Shown here in pieces: positions 1 through 10,416 of a stretch of 64,000 nucleotides of DNA; positions within the stretch are counted from its first letter, which is position 1, and every line of letters begins with the position of its first letter. The position numbers were made by a program, and so were the translations under genes. This stretch comes from Gordionus sp. m RMFG-2023 (taxonomy: Eukaryota; Nematomorpha; Gordioida; Chordodea; Parachordodidae). The stretch spans positions 27,328,508 to 27,392,507 of the forward strand of contig NC_088776.1 in the NCBI RefSeq assembly GCF_954871325.1, read 5' to 3'. Below the pieces are notes generated by a model, which ran no database searches, was not told the origin of the DNA, and saw only the letters and a program-made list of their open reading frames with translations.

Positions 1-240
1 AAGAAATATTAGATTAAGTTATTAAATGCCAAATCGATCACGATTAGGACGATCCCTTTCGAATTTTATAAAAAATTCGTATACAAACTATGTGGGTAAA
101 ATTTTAGCTTTTTTGATTTATATTTTTGGATATATCTAAGGTCAAATTATAAAAAATTATCTTTTTTGTGAAATTATGTAATAATTAAGTTAATGATTGA
201 TTAAAAATTACGCAATTAGATATAATAAATAGTATCACAT
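1..240. other. AT-rich DNA, nothing recognised
   Basis: No open frame, repeat end or RNA-like structure is visible before the inverted-repeat element that begins at 241. Confidence 0.5.
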
Positions 241-1164
241 CAATTCGGCGAGTAAAACTCGGCATGGTGACAATCTAGTGCAACAACAATTTGGCGCGCA
301 TCTAATGAGCTGCAATTCAATTAAAAGTCATTCTTCTATGAATATAAAAATAAATTAATGGCATTTATCAAATTAAAGTGGTTGTTGATGGTTGAACGCT
401 GGCCCTAATAATTGAATACGGGATATAAATGTCCTTGACAAAAAGACATTGGACATAAATACTCCCGGATAAAATAACATCGGACAAAAATACCCCAATT
501 TTAATAAAAAAAATTTAATGCTTAGGAAAAAGGGAAAGTTAAAAAAAATTATTAATTTTTTCCATAAATAAATTTTTTACTTAAAAAAAATAGTTAACTA
601 ATTATGCGCAGCGTGCATAAAATATAAAAACCACGCACATATGTGGAGTACTGGGGAAATATTTAGATATTGGCTACATGTATTGCTACGCGGTTCATGG
701 CAGGGCCTCTAGGGTTAATTTGAGCATAAAAGTACATTATGAGAAATAATTAATTTTATTAGAAACCAAATCCACTACATGTGGTAAAATAGGCTAAGGA
801 CTAAACCAAGCTCATGGATCGCGTTGGCTTAGAGCTATGCAACAAAGAAAAAGGTTAGTGCTTACATTAGATGAGAAAAAATAATAATTTTAATAGACAC
901 CAAACCCACTATATCGATAAAATCTAGTACATATTTAAAACCGTGTAAAATAAATAAATATATTTTTCAAAAAACTCTTCTTTAATTAAAATGGAAAAGT
1001 TTTCATCCGGAGGTATTTATGTCCAGTGATGCCTGGAATTCAATTAGTAGAACCAGTTCAACTCAACATATTCTTTAATTTGATAAATATCATATAATAA
1101 CAATTTTTTTAAATAAATCGCAGATCCGCGCCGATTTGTCGCCGCGCCAAGTTTTCCAGAATTG
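241..1164. repeat. Non-autonomous element with long terminal inverted repeats
   Basis: The left end (CAATTCGG..AAAACTCGGC, 241 onward) matches the reverse complement of the right end (CAATTCTGGAAAACTTGGC, ending at 1164). The match continues inward with small gaps through ATTTATCAAATTAAAG and TGGACATAAATACTCCCGG (about 448-467 against 1012-1028). Each arm is therefore roughly 150-230 bp, and the middle codes for nothing visible. No clear target duplication is seen. This looks like a MITE or palindromic DNA transposon of unknown superfamily. Confidence 0.6.
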
Positions 1165-1461
1165 ACGAGTAACAATAATAAATCTAGTATTAAAGCCTAA
1201 TTATTTTTAAAATTTTCTATACCTCTACAGAATAAAATCTAAAATTCTCATAAGAGTGGAGTTTTTAAGACTTCATAGGCAAAATCGATAAAAACTAGTT
1301 AAAAAAATGAAAAATCTTTTTAATACTTTAGATGGCCTTTTATTTCAATTAACATATTCTTAATAATGTATCTATATGATTATTTCCATATAATAACTTA
1401 ACTACTACGTTCGTGTCTTATAGAAAAACTATTATATTTTATTATGTATTTATATAAATAT

Positions 1462-2368
1462 CAGAGACCTGCAGAGGTACCATTTACACGGCCCGGTCCG
1501 GATTAAAAAAATTTTGGCTCGGCCCGGATTTTTTTTCAAATATTTTTTACGGCCCGCCCTTTAAAAATTATAGGTCCGGCCCGACCTGGATCTTTTTAAA
1601 ATTATATTTGACCTGGTATATACAAAAAATTCATTTGGTATTTTATCATATTTTTTCGGCGATTAACATTTATAAGCAAGCATATTAGCTAATGTTGTTA
1701 AGCGGCTCGTTTTGAGCCGATTTTTAAAAACGGCTAACTCAATATTTTCGCCAGAAAAATATTGACTAAGCCTCGAATTTCGATACTATATGTCTAGACC
1801 TTTGCTCCTTCTATGAGCAAAATTTTCAGACTTGCATAATATTTTTCTGGATAAAAAACTGAGTTAGCCGTTTTTACTACATATTATTATCTTTTTTATT
1901 CTAAACAGATATTTAGTGTATTACAAATTGATACTATAAAAAATTTGGGTAAATAATATTTTGAGAATATACTATATTAATTGTATTTATAAAAAAATAA
2001 AACTGATATTTTAATCAAAAAATATAACATATATTATATAATAATGTATTTAATCCTTTGAGTATTTATTCCATGGCAGGAAAACTATAATTATATTATG
2101 TAATAGATCTATGAGTGTTGGCTAGTGTTAACTTTCACCAAACATAACTATATATAATCATTATAACCATATCTAATTGACGAATATAATAATTCATGTT
2201 GTATAAATTTTTTTAAAAAATAGGCCCGGCCCGGGTATTTTAAAAAAAAATTTTCAAGCCCAACCCGACCCAGGTTTTTAAAAAAAAAAATTTCAGGCCT
2301 GGTCCTGCCATTATTTAAAAATTTAAAATACAGCCCGGCCCTGGGCCTGGGCGGGCTTAGGGCCTCTG
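1462..2368. mobile_element. hAT-like MITE, 'GC-box' family, 907 bp
   Basis: The element opens with CAGAGACCTGCAGAGG and closes with GGGCCTCTG, and is flanked by a perfect 8-bp duplication ATAAATAT (1454-1461 and 2369-2376). This is the signature of hAT-type insertion. Both ends carry GC-rich boxes (GGCCCGG and relatives) separated by A/T runs, a striking contrast with the surrounding DNA. No transposase is encoded. Related ends recur at 14403, 17355 and 42201, with looser relatives near 6137 and 30640. A smaller palindrome lies inside it (1726-1875). Confidence 0.8.
1726..1875. repeat. Small palindromic insertion inside the GC-box MITE
   Basis: The arms AAAACGGCTAACTCA (from 1726) and TGAGTTAGCCGTTTT (to 1875) are inverted repeats of about 38 bp, continuing inward with GAAAAATATT on each side. 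The 150-bp unit has no coding capacity and looks like a small MITE nested in the larger one. Confidence 0.5.
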
Positions 2369-2376
2369 ATAAATAT

Positions 2377-3170
2377 TTCATTTTAAAAAAAATGTATAAA
2401 AATTGAAAAAACATTTAAATATATGTCAACAGTCGAAAGATTTTGGCATTCTAGCAAAATGACATTTTACAGAAACTGCACATAAAAAACAGCATGTGAC
2501 GATGTCAGAAACAGGTGAAAAGGCTAGCAGCGAGGTCCAGAGAGGCCCTATTTATTAAAGGACAGTTGGGCACTTCCTCAAAAAATGTAGATATAAATTC
2601 TTTGTACTAATGTAAAGTTCGGAAACGTTCCAGGAAATTTTTGCATATTTGTGGTCAAAATTTCTGCCAATATTTAATTAAATCCTAATATTTGAATATC
2701 ATTTTAAAAAGTTTCAAAGCATCATATCACAGTATTCTGATTTTCCTCAAGGCATTTTTATATAAGATTATTTTAATTGATATACTTATAAAATAGATTA
2801 AACATAACTATCGCAAATTTTAATATATTTAGTTAGTAATTTTTTTATTTATAAGTCAAAGGTAATCTAATTTTAAGTAACAAACTTTTTATAATTATAA
2901 TATATCTTAAATGGAAAATTTTAAAATAGAAAATGTGACATGGGAATTTTATTATTGCTTTTATTACAAATGAGGACTTTATCAAAAATATGACCATATT
3001 TTCTATAAACAAGAAACTGGTATTAAAAAAATTTAATATTTTTGCAAATTTTGTGATGAAAGCTACACTCATAGGAATTCCACTAAAATGATATAACATT
3101 TAAGCAAACGCATATTTGTTATTTAAAAAAAAATTGCACCTATCTAATAAAATTCAGCAGTATATATAAA
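2377..3170. other. AT-rich spacer
   Basis: No convincing gene. The short minus-strand frame at 2845-3099 is composed of A/T-rich codons, has no recognisable motif and is probably chance. Confidence 0.5.
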
Positions 3171-3179
3171 GGTGGCACA

Positions 3180-5240
3180 AACGAAGTAATAATTATGGAT
3201 GAAAGTGATAATGAAGCATCCCCATCAACTTTACAAGTATCAAGATCACAAGTAGCATTGAATCCAATAAATTCAGTTCTAACTCACTCTTATCAAAATA
3301 AAAAAATATTTAGATTTAATGTACATAACTAACTAAAAACAATGAATATTATTTTAGTACGACCTATATTTTCATCAGATTGTCCATTTGCAATTATCTT
3401 ATAAAATCTCTTCAAGATACACGATTAGTGAGAATTTGTTAAATGAAGGATATGAAAAGGTAATGGAAAGCATCAAATAGCATCCAATTATTTTAATCCT
3501 CACCTGTTAATTTATGTTTGATATCAGATGGCTAAACAAACGTGAGAGGTGAAAGTATTATAAATTATATAATAACCACCATTCCCCCCTCCCTCCAAAG
3601 CACATTTTTTAGAAATCATTGAAACATGAACTAATAATCATACTTTTGACTATATTGTCACAGAAATTTTAATTTTGAAAAAGTTTCCACGTTAATTAAT
3701 GATAATGCTAGTAATATGAAGACAACTTGATAGATAATTCAAGATTTACACCCAAAAATGGAATGTGCTGGATGCATTAAATTTGAGGAATTCATATCCT
3801 TAAATCAAAATCGAAGGCCAAATTCTTAATAAATTTGAAGTTGCCTAGAGATAGGAAATGGGGTAGGGCATCAATTATGATAGAGAGGTTATCAAAAATT
3901 AAGGGACCTTTCAAGAAATAATTATTAATGTTTTGAAAGAGAAAACGCGTACAAATTTTAGATGATGATCTCTGGGTAGCCATTGAATATTTGTAACATA
4001 TTATTTCCGATTTATACCCAGATCTGCATATTAGAAAACGATAAATCAAGTATATCACAAGTACCGAATTCACCTTCCATTATTTTAACATCAATAAAAA
4101 TAAATATGAATTTTTTTGGCTCAGAAATATATATTACAGCGGGTGAAAACGTAAATAGTTTTATTTGGAATATTCATTTTACGGCAAACACATCTGATTC
4201 TAGTTTCAATGATTATGAACTAACCAATAATGAGATATCATCTGGCATGGTTACAGTTAATTCCCTAATTGCAGAATTCTATCTTGATCAGTTGTTTTAG
4301 CCATTCTCGCAGAATTTCGATCAGAGAGTGGTTTTGGGGAAAGCGTTAAATATGGGAAAGTGCAAAGCATGTTCAACCTCTGATAGGGTGAAAAGGCCTT
4401 TATCTGCACTATGGATGTACAGATATTTTTTAATCGGCCAATATTATAAAATTAGCCGAACCGATATAAAATAGCGTCTTTAACAAAAATAAAATGTTAT
4501 ATCTAAAATCATTTATTTTTATTAATAAAATCCAAATCCATATTTTTTTAATAATAATAATTAATTAATAAACATTCTGCCATATTGTTATTTTTTGCGC
4601 ATTGTGTTTATAAAATTGTGCGATAATCTCTTCAGAATCTGATTTTAGTAAAGCTGGTGATATAAAAAGTTACCATCGCAGCAGGCTGATTTCTGATAAA
4701 TTGGAGATTTTGGTATTTCTAAAAAGAAATCTTCGATATATTAATGTTAAATATTATTTTAAATATTTATTTCAAATTTCATAATATATTTGCTTATTAC
4801 TTATTATGTATATAAATTAATGTCATTATTTATTATATAAAAGTAATTTAACAATAAAAATATTTTATATACTTTTAGAATTGCAATTGAATTGAATATA
4901 AACTATAACTGATCATTATAATTTATTTAAATGATGTAAGTTATGGTATAGTTAGATTATAGATGTTATACTGATAAAAAATATATTAAAAATTAAAACC
5001 ATTGGTATCTTTGCAGAATACAAAATTAGATCGAGCCGATATCAATTTAATATCGGGAATATCGGATCGGCCTCCAAAAAGTGGTATAGATACACTCCTC
5101 GTCTGCACCAACCTATAAGTCTGATAGCTATCCTCCGAAGAATGCTGCTTCGGAGAGAATTTGGTCTTGTTTTAGAAGAAACCATCCAAAAAATCGTAAT
5201 AGTCAGCAATAAATGCGTGGAAAAGTTAACTAATTTATAC
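3180..5240 (+). pseudogene. Decayed hAT transposase, BED/DUF659 type (hAT-H)
   Basis: Plus-strand translation in shifting frames shows hAT landmarks in order: an FSSDCPFAI stretch near 3370, NDNASNMK near 3700 (the second acidic residue of the RNase H-like core), ECAGCIKF near 3765, MIERL near 3880, then MNICNILFPIYTQICILE and downstream residues in an open stretch at 3983-4300. The C-terminal dimerisation (HATC) signature ASERIWSCFRR lies at about 5143-5180. Many frame changes and stops show that it is long dead. A MITE interrupts it at 4410-5100. It belongs to the same broad type as the much better preserved copy at 54544-57227, but on the other strand. Confidence 0.7.
4410..5100. mobile_element. 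MITE inserted in the decayed hAT transposase
   Basis: The hAT reading frame is split between two copies of TCTGCAC (4403-4409 and 5102-5108; an 8-bp duplication with one mismatch if extended). The ends are imperfect inverted repeats: TGTACAGATATTTTTTAATCGGCC on the left against TGTATCTATACC..GGCCGAT from the right. The interior is non-coding. The ends are diverged, so the exact boundary is uncertain by a few bases. Confidence 0.55.
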
Positions 5241-6800
5241 TTACAAAGGACTTAGTACCCTTAATTCTTTGTTTAAAAAAAGTTTCATTGGAGTTAAGGC
5301 AAAGTTAAATTATATTTATCTGAAGAAATAAGTTCTATTAACATATTCATTATAAAATAGATTATAATATTAGAGAATATAAATTAATATACCTTGATCG
5401 ATTGAATATTAATTATATTAACAATCTTGATTGATATTTTTAAAAAGCTGATAACAGTGTCTACTACATGACAAGTATTGACTGGAAGAAAACTCCCCTC
5501 TAAAACCTATACCTACCCCATTTAAAATGTTTCGCCACCAATTTTTAATTATAATGATCCCTTCAAAAAAATAATCTAAATTATCAATATTATCTGTATC
5601 AAAAATGGGAATGTAAGATCCAGAAATAAGTTTTATTTGATAAATATTGAGTAAAGATTGTATGCAATACATAAATTTGGTCGATGTTTAGCAATATCAT
5701 TGTATTTATAATAGGTTTATATTATAAAATAATATCTTACAGCAATATATTTTGCCCTATTTCGTTAAATATTTAATAGATCACCAACAATAAATCCGAT
5801 CTCTAGCCTACTAACTACCCCCCTAAAAAATTGGAAGCAAGCTGACCTACTCCACCCGCTCATATAGATTCTGTATCAATCAATTTAATAAATGTTTGGA
5901 TTAAAAATAGTTTTAATAATATTTGTAATGATAAGAATAAAGATAGTTTAAAAGATAATTAATAATAACCATGTAAGATAGATTCTATTTAATATAAGAG
6001 TTATGAAAACTAGTCTCGAATAGATCGGATACACATACACTATGAAACAGTAGGTCCAAACTGTTTTTTATTTTATGAGTACAGCCGCACTCTAATCTAG
6101 TCTGAAAATTATAGTTACTTTGTTTTCAAATGCTCTTATGGCCAGGCCTTAATCCCGGCACTTTAATATACTTGGGCCAGGCCTGAAAATTTTTTAAAAA
6201 AAATACCCTAGCCTATTATTTCAAACCAAATATTTTAAATAGCCATTATTAGCTATAAAAATTAAAAATAAATATAATATAAAAAATCCAGGCCAGGCCT
6301 GGAAATATAAAACCCGGGCTGTGAAAAAAAATATAGGCAGGAAGTAAATAATATTTCTGCAAGATAAATATATACTTCTTTTTTTAAACTTTTGCAATTT
6401 TATTTGTTTATTAATAAAATTAAAATATTATATGATAAATCGTAAAATTTTTATAATCATTCAAATTTTTTCCAGATAGCCTTCGAAAATAATTTCGGAT
6501 AAGTTAAAAATTATAGTATCTGCTAAAATAGGTCAGATGTAGGGTTATAGGCCAAGCCCTACCTCAAATAAATTGTCTCATTCATGATAGTAAGAGAAAT
6601 CATAGCTATTTTTGAACTTATGAAAAGACTGAGATGTAAATTACAAATATTACAAAATGAACAAATTTTAATATAAATTATACAAAATCGAAAAGATAAA
6701 TTTCTAAACTTTGAAATATTATAATTTCATGATAGGGTTATATTTATAAATAAAGTTAAAATAATAGTTCGAAAATTAAATATAATTTTTTAAATAAAAC
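5241..6800. other. AT-rich DNA, probable intron or flank of the host gene, with a GC-box fragment
   Basis: Mostly featureless. At 6137-6330 there are GC-rich boxes (GGCCAGGCC, GGCCAGGCCTGG, CCCGGGC) separated by A/T runs, a degraded relative of the MITE at 1462-2368. If the gene at 6997-10416 continues downstream, this stretch is intronic. Confidence 0.4.
5423..5481 (-). CDS. Weak candidate exon with a CSxxC motif
   Basis: On the minus strand a good polypyrimidine-rich acceptor (TTTTCTTCCAG, ending at 5482) is followed by a short frame reading QYLSCSRHCYQLFKN. The C-S-x-x-C pattern followed by a basic/aromatic run resembles the second half of an FCS-type zinc finger, which follows HD1 in Polyhomeotic proteins. 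I found no matching first half (CxxCG) upstream, and another frame of the same stretch is also open, so this may be chance. Confidence 0.15.
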
Positions 6801-6804
6801 TAAC

Positions 6805-6922
6805 TTGTAGAAAGTTTAGGGATTATTTTAGAATCCCTGGTATCTTTCCGATACTCGTCCAAATCAAACTCTTCTTTATAAGCGCAATTAGCCTTGAATT
6901 CCGCATTTTTGCTAAATATCTG
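6805..6922 (-). CDS. Candidate second coding exon of the Polyhomeotic-like gene
   Basis: Just downstream of the long exon, the minus strand has an acceptor CTCATTTCAG (ending at 6923), a 118-nt open stretch reading QIFSKNAEFKANCAYKEEF and then DLDEYRKDTRDSKIIPKLST, and a donor GTTAGT at 6804. It is more GC-rich than its surroundings. The phase agrees with a donor inside the preceding exon just after the HD1-like box (phase 0 in, phase 1 out). No known domain is recognised. The call rests on splice signals, phase and composition only. Confidence 0.35.
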
Positions 6923-6996
6923 CTGAAATGAGATGGCTAACTAGCGTTAAATGGACATAATTAATATAAGAAGCATAATAAAAATTATCTTAATTG

Positions 6997-9900
6997 TTAA
7001 TATTTATATATAAATTGAAATACGGGTAAAGGTGAAGATGATTCCTTTATTATATTCCCTCCAATCAAGTGTATTAGGACGTCTTGATCAGTTGTAAAAT
7101 CGTTTTTAGCGGGTAAATTAACGAGGTTATCATTACTGTCCGATGATATCGCTTCAGCTCCATTAATAATCTCCTTATCTGTTCTTACACTTTGGATATT
7201 TGTTATAGAACTATTATTTAAAGTTTTTTCAGGGTAAGATAATTGGAAAAGTTTAGAATTGAGTAAATTTTGGTGTTCCTTGTGAGGAAATGTTGTAATC
7301 GTTTTAACCATGGGATTAGAAGTTATTGTACCTTGACAGGCTTTAATTTCTGGTAAATAAAGTGAAGACCTAAAGTCGGTCTTTGGAATAAGCTGTTTTA
7401 ATGGGGTTACATTGCAGACTCTATTGGAGTTGTAAATATATGAATCCTGATTTGAAGATATGAATGAGGATGCTACTATTGAAATTGGATTATTTACTTG
7501 ATTTACATATAGTGGAACGGAGCCACCTATTTTTTGACACAAAGGTTTGGGGTCTAAAACTGTTAGTGATTGCTGATTGTTAGACAATAGATTGAGATTA
7601 TTTAACAAAAGAGGTGGATTTTGCAAATTTGAATTATTGGTAAGATTAATGATATTAGCATAATTTTGTGGATTTTGAACATTAGATAAATTGGTCTGAT
7701 TATGATTCATAGAATTATTAACATTGTGACTAATAATGAAAAAGCTTGGCGAGTTACCCGAAGCTAATTGACCTAAAGCTGCTAAATTGTTAGGGGCTGC
7801 ATAACCAATTATATTGTTGAAATTTGTGTTTCCATTCAAAGACGGGTTATTTAAAGCTATTATATTGTTGTGGTTATTAGAAGGATAATAATTGTGAAAA
7901 TTTGAGACAGCAGATGGCACCTGATTACTGCTGTAAAATTGATTTGTACCAGGCGAATAAAACAATAATTGGGGAGGTTTGTGGACATTTAAATTAGCGA
8001 GAGCAGTCAATGGCTTAATTTTGGGTGTTGAAATCATACAATTACGGTTAGATTTAACATTGATATTATTCAAGCGTGATACTGTGTGTTTATTTATATT
8101 ATTCCTTTTCACAGGAAAAACTGTGGTAGTGGGTGAAGCTTTAAAAAGCGAAATAGGGACATTATTTTCAAATGATAAATCCTTTTCTGGGTTGCTATTA
8201 TCGTTGAAAATTAGTTTTTCCTTTATGATAACATTATTTATACTATAATCAAACGAATTTGACAGGCTATCCAATAAACTCAATGGATTATTAAGAGTAG
8301 AAACGTTTTGATTTGTAAAATTTTTAGAATAGACCTCATCAGAGTGGCTAAAATCGCAAGTTTTATCTAAATCAATATCATCAATCTTTTCTAATTCACA
8401 TGATAATTTGTCATTTATCGTGCTATAAACATTTAATTTAGTATTTGACAAATCATCAGGCTTCATATTAGCAGTACATTTATTTGGTGAAAGTATATTA
8501 TTTCCTCTGCCAATCAAAATATTATTATTTATATTTTCATAATTTTTATCAATTTGGGTGTTTGTGATATAAACTAGTTGATCATTGATAGTAGAACCAG
8601 AAATGTGATTTATTATATTAGAACTAGCAATGGGATATATAACATTGGAAACAGTAACATTATTTATAACATTGGCATGAGCAATGGATATAAAATTGGA
8701 ACAAGCATGGGGATTCATATAATTATTTGAAGTGGTGACTGTTGAACAATTGAGACTCATACTTTGTGATGGCAAAATTGATGATATAATACTATTAAAT
8801 GTCTTGGAATCAGAAGATGCAAGCTGATTATCTATTAATACCGAATTTTGAGTAGATAAGGGTGGATAAGGAATATTTATTTCCATTGATGTCTTGTTGC
8901 ACATCGTTATTGAATGATTATGATATAAATAATTATATCCTGTCATGTCTTTGTTATTTTCATTTTCTAGATGTTCATGCGGGACACCATATTTGGTTTT
9001 GGGGAGAGATAGCATGTCCACTTTTTTATCTTTGGAAACAACATGACTTCTTGATTTATTCATTTTATTTTTTTTACTCTCAATATTGTTTATCATCATA
9101 GATGAGTGTTTAGTACTAAAGTCAAGTAGTGCCTTTTTGATTGGTGAATTGGATATCACTGGGTCAGCTATATATAGATTGGAAGTAGTGGGAGATATAT
9201 GCAGATTTGACATGGCAGAAGCTGATGTATATAGATGGGATATGGTTACATTATCTGAAGTGAATATTACAGCGCTAACTTGTTGGGGTAATTCTCTGGT
9301 TAAAAGTGTATTATGATGATATTCCTTTCCATTGTTGTCGTAGTCTAAAATTTTGTCAGACATAACATTGGTTTTCAATGGGTTGGGAACTATGGATGCC
9401 TCAAATGTGGGTTTATTATTGGCTGCTACTGTGTAAGATAGTTTGTTGAGAGATTTCAAATTAAGTGATGAAATGTAAGTATAAAGAGGTTTGGGGGCAA
9501 TTGGAATGGGAGTTTTGAGGTTTTTGGTACTATTGTTTGGTAATATAGTAAAATCATTTATATTTGGTATAGGTATATTTTTAGAGAAATTTTCAAATTG
9601 AAATTTAGAAGATGAGGAAAGAACACGGGTAGTATGAGCTTGGGGTGCATTATATTCCCCTACCATAGTTATGTTCAACCCTTCATTTAAAATTTCACCT
9701 CCTGTTAACCCATTTTTACTGTAAATAGAATTAAATATGCCTTCCTGTGATTTATACGGATATATACAATTTCCAGGTACATTATGTTGTATTTGTAACC
9801 CCGTATTTCTTTTATTAAAGTCAATTATTGAACTAGAATGACCATTGGTATTTAAATGAGTATCTGATTTTAGGTTATTCACTTTCTTTTCTTTTAATTC

Positions 9901-10416
9901 TGACCTTGCACTTGATTTTTCTTTGCTTTCCTTTTTATTATTATCTATATCCAATTTTAAATGTTTTAATTTTGGTAAAAATTCATATTCATCTTTCTTA
10001 CTAACTTTTTTTTTCTTGTGGGATGATGTTGTCAAGGTATTGAAAGATAAATTACTATTTTTTATCATTGGTTTTTCAGGCGAATAAATAGGAGCTTCAC
10101 ATATTGTGTTTTTCATATTTAATTCATTTAGAGCTCCAATATGTTTCAATAAAAATTGTTGCATTTGTTGTTGCTGATGAACAGCTGCGGCCAATGCTGC
10201 TTGTTGAATTAAAAATGAGCCTTGAGGTAAGATTATACCATAGGGTGATATATTTGAATTTTTACAATGTTGAGATTTTAATCTGGTTTCATTATTTTTA
10301 GAATCTATACCATGCAATATAGGTGCTGGTGGCTGGACAATAGGAAATTGATGTGTTTCTGTTATTGATTTTGAATTGTTTGGATTATTTGAATAATTTA
10401 GGTCTTCATATGACAT
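6997..10416 (-). CDS. Large exon of an Asn/Ser-rich protein, Polyhomeotic-like at its C-terminal end
   Basis: An uninterrupted 1139-codon frame, far longer than chance allows here, so a real host exon. The ATG at 10416 is the first after an in-frame TAA eight codons upstream. The protein is low-complexity and rich in Asn, Ser and Ile, with a Gln/Ala tract at residues 71-87 and a Lys-rich, possibly nuclear-targeting, stretch at 133-179. Residues 1112-1132 read VLIHLIGGNIIKESSSPLPV. This closely resembles the HD1 box of Polyhomeotic (PHC) proteins (VLTHVIEGFVIQE..PFPV), which in the family precedes an FCS zinc finger and a SAM domain. A donor GTATTT overlaps the final Val codon (exon end at 7024), so the last residues FQFIYKY are probably intronic. 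Polyhomeotic is a core PRC1 subunit in animals. Seen: the frame, composition and motif. Inferred: the family. No FCS or SAM exon could be placed with confidence. Confidence 0.75.
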   Translation of the reverse strand: MSYEDLNYSNNPNNSKSITETHQFPIVQPPAPILHGIDSKNNETRLKSQHCKNSNISPYGIILPQGSFLIQQAALAAAVHQQQQMQQFLLKHIGALNELNMKNTICEAPIYSPEKPMIKNSNLSFNTLTTSSHKKKKVSKKDEYEFLPKLKHLKLDIDNNKKESKEKSSARSELKEKKVNNLKSDTHLNTNGHSSSIIDFNKRNTGLQIQHNVPGNCIYPYKSQEGIFNSIYSKNGLTGGEILNEGLNITMVGEYNAPQAHTTRVLSSSSKFQFENFSKNIPIPNINDFTILPNNSTKNLKTPIPIAPKPLYTYISSLNLKSLNKLSYTVAANNKPTFEASIVPNPLKTNVMSDKILDYDNNGKEYHHNTLLTRELPQQVSAVIFTSDNVTISHLYTSASAMSNLHISPTTSNLYIADPVISNSPIKKALLDFSTKHSSMMINNIESKKNKMNKSRSHVVSKDKKVDMLSLPKTKYGVPHEHLENENNKDMTGYNYLYHNHSITMCNKTSMEINIPYPPLSTQNSVLIDNQLASSDSKTFNSIISSILPSQSMSLNCSTVTTSNNYMNPHACSNFISIAHANVINNVTVSNVIYPIASSNIINHISGSTINDQLVYITNTQIDKNYENINNNILIGRGNNILSPNKCTANMKPDDLSNTKLNVYSTINDKLSCELEKIDDIDLDKTCDFSHSDEVYSKNFTNQNVSTLNNPLSLLDSLSNSFDYSINNVIIKEKLIFNDNSNPEKDLSFENNVPISLFKASPTTTVFPVKRNNINKHTVSRLNNINVKSNRNCMISTPKIKPLTALANLNVHKPPQLLFYSPGTNQFYSSNQVPSAVSNFHNYYPSNNHNNIIALNNPSLNGNTNFNNIIGYAAPNNLAALGQLASGNSPSFFIISHNVNNSMNHNQTNLSNVQNPQNYANIINLTNNSNLQNPPLLLNNLNLLSNNQQSLTVLDPKPLCQKIGGSVPLYVNQVNNPISIVASSFISSNQDSYIYNSNRVCNVTPLKQLIPKTDFRSSLYLPEIKACQGTITSNPMVKTITTFPHKEHQNLLNSKLFQLSYPEKTLNNSSITNIQSVRTDKEIINGAEAISSDSNDNLVNLPAKNDFTTDQDVLIHLIGGNIIKESSSPLPVFQFIYKY

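Noticed and set aside
2148-2414. 88-codon minus-strand frame with PRPRAGLYF.. repeats
   Set aside because: It is the right end of the GC-box MITE read as protein; the repeats come from its DNA boxes.
5393-5481. Alternative frame reading HVVDTVISFLKI.., considered as the start of a SAM domain
   Set aside because: It lacks the conserved Trp and the following helices; the likeness is short and probably chance.
6600-6665. CxxC-containing stretch (SFCNICNLHLSLF) on the minus strand, considered as the first half of an FCS finger
   Set aside because: To join the CSRHC candidate it would need a spacer of about 29 hydrophobic residues, far longer than in FCS fingers, and it lacks the usual G after the second Cys.
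7979-10301. Plus-strand frames of 65-89 codons over the large host exon
   Set aside because: Shadows of the 1139-codon minus-strand frame.
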